Source: Parafrankia elaeagni
GTDB lineage: Bacteria > Actinomycetota > Actinomycetes > Frankiales > Frankiaceae
Direction: 5' to 3'
Length of the DNA: 53,562 bases
Assembly: GCF_000374165.1 (NCBI RefSeq)
Contig: NZ_KB893740.1
Coordinates: forward strand, 268-53,829
Shown: positions 50,577 to 53,562 of the stretch, piece by piece
Position numbering within the stretch: the first letter of the stretch is position 1
Layout: every line of letters begins with the position of its first letter
The notes under the pieces: generated by a model
What the model saw: the letters and a program-made list of their open reading frames with translations, nothing else
The model's database searches: none
What the model was told of the DNA's origin: nothing
Translations under genes and position numbers: made by a program

Positions 50577-51308
50577 TCAGCGGTCCCAGGGCTCGCGGGG
50601 CAGGTGGTCGCGGGGGGTGTCCCTGGCCTGGATGACGACGTCGGTCCAGGTGGCTCCGTCCGCTTCGACCTGCTCGGCGGTGGTGAGGACCGCGCTGGCG
50701 CGGGGGGACAGCGTCCAGCCGAGGTGGCCGAACAGGGCCAGCGCGCGGGTGTCCCCGAGCGCGGAGGCGTGGACGGCGTCGAGACGCAGCTCGGCGGCCA
50801 GGTGACCGAGGAGCCCGGTCGGGTAGCCGCGGTGGAACAGCGGGACGGCCCGGGTCGGGCTGGTCATCTCGGGGGCGTGGCGGGCGGCGAGGTGGGTGAG
50901 CACGGCCATCACGGTGGTGTCGCCGATGCGGGTGTCTTCCGGGTCGTCGTCCTCGACGGTGCGCAGGACCGCCGTGTGGACGGCGTGGCCCCAGGTCCAG
51001 CCCTGCAAGCTGAGCTGCTCAGCCTCGCTGGCGAGAACGGCGGCCTTGACGGTCAGCGGGTAGCCGAGTGCGCTGAGGACGTCGGTGGCGGCATCGAGGT
51101 TGAGCAGGCTGGCCGGATCGAGGTGGCCGTTCAGCCAGAACAGGATGTGCCCGTGCAGACGGCGGGGCCAGCCGTCCCGGCCGAAGTACGGCTGGTAGGT
51201 CAGGTCGGTGGGGCGGCGGGTGATGGTGTCCTCGCCGTTGACGGTCAGGACGTGGCGGAGCCGGCCGAGGAGTTCGGCGAAGCCGAGCAGATGCGGGGTC
51301 GAGGGCAT
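50577..51308 (-). CDS. Unknown protein with internal duplication
   Basis: 243 residues, AAGGAGCGCC before ATG 51308. The stretch GYPLTVKAAVLASEAEQLSL followed by QGWTWGHAVHTAV resembles GWTLSPRASAVLTTAEQVEA followed by DGATWTDVVIQA near the C-terminus, so the protein seems built from two related helical units of about 90 residues. The first half also has TYQPYFGRDGWPRRLHGHIL. No recognised family, signal or membrane segment. It is one of a series of leftward genes with individual ribosome sites. Confidence 0.62.
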   Translation of the reverse strand: MPSTPHLLGFAELLGRLRHVLTVNGEDTITRRPTDLTYQPYFGRDGWPRRLHGHILFWLNGHLDPASLLNLDAATDVLSALGYPLTVKAAVLASEAEQLSLQGWTWGHAVHTAVLRTVEDDDPEDTRIGDTTVMAVLTHLAARHAPEMTSPTRAVPLFHRGYPTGLLGHLAAELRLDAVHASALGDTRALALFGHLGWTLSPRASAVLTTAEQVEADGATWTDVVIQARDTPRDHLPREPWDR

Positions 51309-51577
51309 GGCGGGGCGCTCCTTCCGGGCGCAGCACGGCGGACAGGCTGATCGCAGAGCAGACGAGGAGGTCGGGGCGTGACGGCCGGACTGGCCGGACC
51401 GACAGGTGCGCGGTGGCCGAGGCGCCGACGGCGGCACGTCGGCCACCGCACGGCCTTGGGTCCGCCCTGGCCGGTGAGAACGGGTAGGTGGGGCTGGTCG
51501 GTCAGGTCCCGACCAAAGGGCAGACCGCGGTGCTCAACCGTGCTGGCCGCACGACCTGTCGAGGGGGCCGCCGGACG

Positions 51578-52207
51578 TTACTCAACCGGCGGAAGAGAGG
51601 CCAGGAACTCGGCGATCTTCACGGCGTGGCCGGCGTGCGTGGAGAACGTGAACTCGACCTCGCCCCGGTGCTTAAGCTCCGCACTGAAGTTCCCGATCGT
51701 CTGCTTGGGGTGGCGCCAGAAGCTGGCGACCGGAACCCAGCGGTCTCGCTGGTACTCGTCGGCCGTGCGGTCGAGTCCTGTCCACGGAAGACCGAACGCG
51801 GCCATGACGTCGCGCGCGATCTCCTCCGCGTGTTGCTGCGTTCTGCGCCGGCCGTCGAGAATCTCACACACCCGCGCCAGCTCAGCCTCGTAGCCTGGCA
51901 GGACATATCGCTGGATCTGCCGCGTAATCGCCAGCGCCGACTTGTTCGGCGCGGCATAGGTCCTGTCCCTGGGTGCGCGACCGGTCCGGTACTCGGACGC
52001 GCGGTGCGGGTAGATACCAGAGATCTCGATCTTGTCTCGCTTGCTGTAGTGCCGGCCCATTTGGACGTGTATCTTGCAGAGCGGGTTCGACTTCTTGACC
52101 AGGAAGGCATCTTCCGGCCAGTTACCGGCCTCGACCTTCCAGTCGTCTCCCAGCTCGGCGGCGACGCCCTCCGCGAGAGCCGGAAGCGGTGTGCCGGACT
52201 CGGACAT
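51578..52207 (-). CDS. Protein of unknown function
   Basis: 209 residues from ATG 52207, preceded by CGGAGTACAGCC. Mixed alpha/beta character: NPLCKIHVQMGRHYSKRDKI and GEVEFTFSTHAGHAVKIAEF look like beta strands flanked by helices, and the middle has a helix-rich part (YEAELARVCEILDGRRRTQQ) with a Trp-containing end. I do not recognise it. The leader sequence CGGAGTAC-xx-CC-ATG is shared with the next gene upstream, hinting at common translational control or recent duplication of the leader. Confidence 0.62.
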   Translation of the reverse strand: MSESGTPLPALAEGVAAELGDDWKVEAGNWPEDAFLVKKSNPLCKIHVQMGRHYSKRDKIEISGIYPHRASEYRTGRAPRDRTYAAPNKSALAITRQIQRYVLPGYEAELARVCEILDGRRRTQQHAEEIARDVMAAFGLPWTGLDRTADEYQRDRWVPVASFWRHPKQTIGNFSAELKHRGEVEFTFSTHAGHAVKIAEFLASLPPVE

Positions 52208-52236
52208 GGCTGTACTCCGTTCCACGATCCCATTGG

Positions 52237-52785
52237 CTACTGGGTACGGGTGTAGGCGCAGTCGACGATCACGCCGTTGTGTACGCCGTCACAGGTGATC
52301 GGTCCGAGCCGACGGTCCTGCACGGTCAGGTCCTTGCGGATATCACCCTCCAGCTCGTCGATCTTCGGGCCGAACAGGGCCTCGTAGTGGTCGATCTGAG
52401 AGTCCGACGCGGTCGTCGCGTGGTCGGGGAACGCCTTCGCCCACAGCCGGAAGTAGAGCCCGTAGCCATACGACGGGAAAGGCGTGGCCTTGCTGACCTC
52501 GGTCAGCAGGCAACACGCCTCGGCAGCTGTACCGGGGCGCGTGTCCTTGCCAGCGGCGACCCGTTCGAGGATCTCCCGGAAGTGCCCCCGGTAGACGAAC
52601 TCGACCGGAAAGAGGAGCGTGGTCGGGACCAGGATCGGGTAGCTGTGAAAGAGCTGGTCACGCTTACGTGGGTGGCGGGCAATCGCCTGCGTGATCTCCT
52701 GCTCGGCCCAGTCGAGGGCCGACAGTGCGGTGTTGACCAGCTCGGCGCAGTCCGCCACGATCTGGTCGAGCTTGCTTTTGGTCAT
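52237..52785 (-). CDS. Protein of unknown function
   Basis: 182 residues from ATG 52785, preceded by CGGAGTACGACC. The N-terminal half is helical (LDQIVADCAELVNTALSALD then WAEQEITQAIARHPRK), and the C-terminal half contains YGLYFRLWAKAFPDHATTAS and a final strand GVIVDCAYTRTQ. No recognised domain and no membrane segment. It is 29 bp upstream of the next leftward gene, so the two are probably co-transcribed. Confidence 0.62.
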   Translation of the reverse strand: MTKSKLDQIVADCAELVNTALSALDWAEQEITQAIARHPRKRDQLFHSYPILVPTTLLFPVEFVYRGHFREILERVAAGKDTRPGTAAEACCLLTEVSKATPFPSYGYGLYFRLWAKAFPDHATTASDSQIDHYEALFGPKIDELEGDIRKDLTVQDRRLGPITCDGVHNGVIVDCAYTRTQ

Positions 52786-52908
52786 GGTCGTACTCCGCGT
52801 TTCTCGGCCTGGTGTTGGCGTGTGCGCCGCAAGTCGGTGTTGCTAACCGGCGTTGTTTGGCCGCCCGGCCTCACGTAGGCGCGGAGCCCCGATCGGGAAG
52901 GGTTCCCG

Positions 52909-53237
52909 CTAGTCCACGAACGCCGCCCACCGGGCACCGTCGTGGGCGAAGAAGGCGATCTGAATGGCGACCTTGGGGTTGAGTTCCCGGGCGATCTCCG
53001 CCGCTCGCTCGATGACCTCCAACGCCGTTCTTCGGTCCTCGAACAGGCGCGGGAAAGCCTCGACCCGAACATCGGCAGTCCAGAGAGAGAGCGATTCTTG
53101 TTGTGGGCCAGCGCCACGCTGTAGAGCGGCGTGTTCTTCTGGGCCATCGCACCCTCGACCGCTTCCGGGTGCGGAACGAGGGCCTGGCGTAGATGCGGCT
53201 CCGGGGCCACGGCGGTGATGCGTGTGCGACGCGGCAT
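52909..53237 (-). pseudogene. Small conserved-looking gene frameshifted at a (CT)5 tract
   Basis: From ATG 53237 the product reads through AVAPEPHLRQALVPHPEAVE and YSVALAHNKNRSL. At a five-unit CT repeat (plus-strand AG repeat at 53082-53091) the meaningful frame changes: removing one CT unit would continue as WTADVRVEAFPRLFEDRRTA and ELNPKVAIQIAFFAHDGARW, ending AAFVD at TAG 52909, about 108 residues in all. As written, the frame instead runs into Arg/Ser-rich nonsense to 52782. This is either a phase-variable gene, a decayed gene or a sequencing error. Confidence 0.6.
53082..53091. repeat. (AG)5/(CT)5 dinucleotide tract inside a coding region
   Basis: Five AG units on the plus strand; loss of one unit restores the longer reading frame of the leftward gene at 52909-53237. 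Confidence 0.85.
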
Positions 53238-53325
53238 CGTCGTCCGGTCTTCGGAAGAATTCAGTCAGGTAGCCCGTCCGGGCCCAGGGCTGCGCGAAGA
53301 TCGCCTAGTGTGACGATCCATTGCC

Positions 53326-53562
53326 CTATGTAGCCAGGTAGTGGAGTGCCCGGTAGCGGTCGCCGGCGATGCGCTCGAGGGTTTCCTTGACCTTTCGGAC
53401 TCCGTGGAGGCGGAGGAGACTCAGCGCGAGGTTGCGGATGGTGGCGAGGTTTCTGGGCCCGTTTCCTCGGGAGGCGTGGCAGGCGTCCTCGCGCCAGGCG
53501 GTGTCGCGGATGTAGTGGAGGCGGTTCTCGATTCCCCAGTGCAGGCGGACGTGGGTGTGGAT
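53326..53562 (-). CDS. ISAs1-family transposase, C-terminal end (runs off window)
   Basis: 79 codons enter from the right edge: HVRLHWGIENRLHYIRDTAW followed by REDACHA, and GNGPRNLATIRNLALSLLRL, ending at TAG 53326. The HWGIEN block with the downstream acidic residue is the C-terminal catalytic signature of ISAs1 (H-repeat) transposases. The catalytic Glu of the DDE triad is in IEN. The left end of the element should lie within a few tens of bases of 53326; I could not identify its inverted repeat. Confidence 0.9.
   Translation of the reverse strand: MHTHVRLHWGIENRLHYIRDTAWREDACHASRGNGPRNLATIRNLALSLLRLHGVRKVKETLERIAGDRYRALHYLAT

Larger units (their letters stand above)
23727..53562. mobile_element. 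Integrative and conjugative element with type IV secretion genes, inserted at the ssrA 3' end (right end not seen)
   Basis: The left boundary is the tmRNA 3' end, next to which a large serine integrase is encoded. The interior carries integration, methylase-like, conjugation and cargo genes, all typical of an ICE. I searched for a second copy of the tmRNA 3' sequence (GGTTCGATTCCCGCC) to the right and found none, so the element either extends past 53562 or has a very short att core. No relaxase was recognised. The extent to the window end is therefore a minimum guess. Confidence 0.7.

Overview
The window is high-GC actinobacterial DNA. The gene content (prfB, ftsE-ftsX-smpB-ssrA synteny, SigE-type sigma factor, Ser/Thr kinase with WD40 repeats, BldD-type regulator, pervasive GTG starts) fits a filamentous actinomycete. 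Frankia or a close relative is my best guess, by inference only. No rRNA, tRNA or CRISPR array was seen.

Left third (1 to about 23.7 kb), chromosomal backbone with scars. An IS66-type element, cut by the window edge, ends near 906 and has decapitated a sugar-phosphate isomerase/epimerase gene. Then come a gamma-glutamylcyclotransferase-fold protein, a membrane Ser/Thr kinase with WD40 repeats, a deletion scar joining remnants of a VOC protein and a TetR regulator, a SigE-family sigma factor with a membrane partner, a frameshifted AraC regulator, a molybdopterin oxidoreductase, a TadG-like protein, a TPR-like protein, prfB, a polysaccharide deacetylase with altered metal ligands, cobA, a P-loop ATPase, a 60-residue zinc-ribbon membrane protein, ftsE-ftsX-smpB, a THUMP-like methyltransferase, a DUF1275 membrane protein, a VOC protein and tmRNA (ssrA).

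Right part (about 23.73 kb to the window end), an integrative and conjugative element inserted at the 3' end of ssrA. A large serine integrase abuts the tmRNA and reads antisense into it. Next to it lie two small serine-recombinase-like proteins (one lacking the catalytic Ser, one lacking the catalytic domain) and two degenerate DNA-methylase-like genes, all leftward. A 490-bp divergent control region packed with TCGCTGG repeats separates these from a rightward conjugation operon: sigma-like protein, VirB2-like pilin, VirB6/TrbL-like channel, PrgI/VirB3-like protein, VirB4 ATPase, VirD4/TraG coupling protein, replication-relaxation protein, and a lytic transglycosylase-NlpC/P60 hydrolase. This is a type IV secretion apparatus, not the single-translocase FtsK/TraB type usual in actinomycete elements. 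No relaxase was recognised in the window.

Cargo (40.1 to 53.3 kb). Three gene modules (an unknown protein with an HTH-ImmA/IrrE protease; a low-GC CxxC/HNH-like protein; a PPOX remnant with a NUDIX hydrolase) are bracketed by copies of a dispersed site, TGTAG[G/C]TTCTC, with a second TTCTC exactly 20 bp downstream. A leftward gene series follows: a two-TM protein, a BldD paralogue that keeps the c-di-GMP signature RxD-x8-RxxD, a pair of paralogous proteins of unknown family, a zinc-ribbon protein, a protein with an internal duplication, and three small genes, the last frameshifted at a (CT)5 tract. The window ends in an ISAs1-type transposase. The right end of the conjugative element was not found.

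All calls come from reading the sequence; no database search was run.
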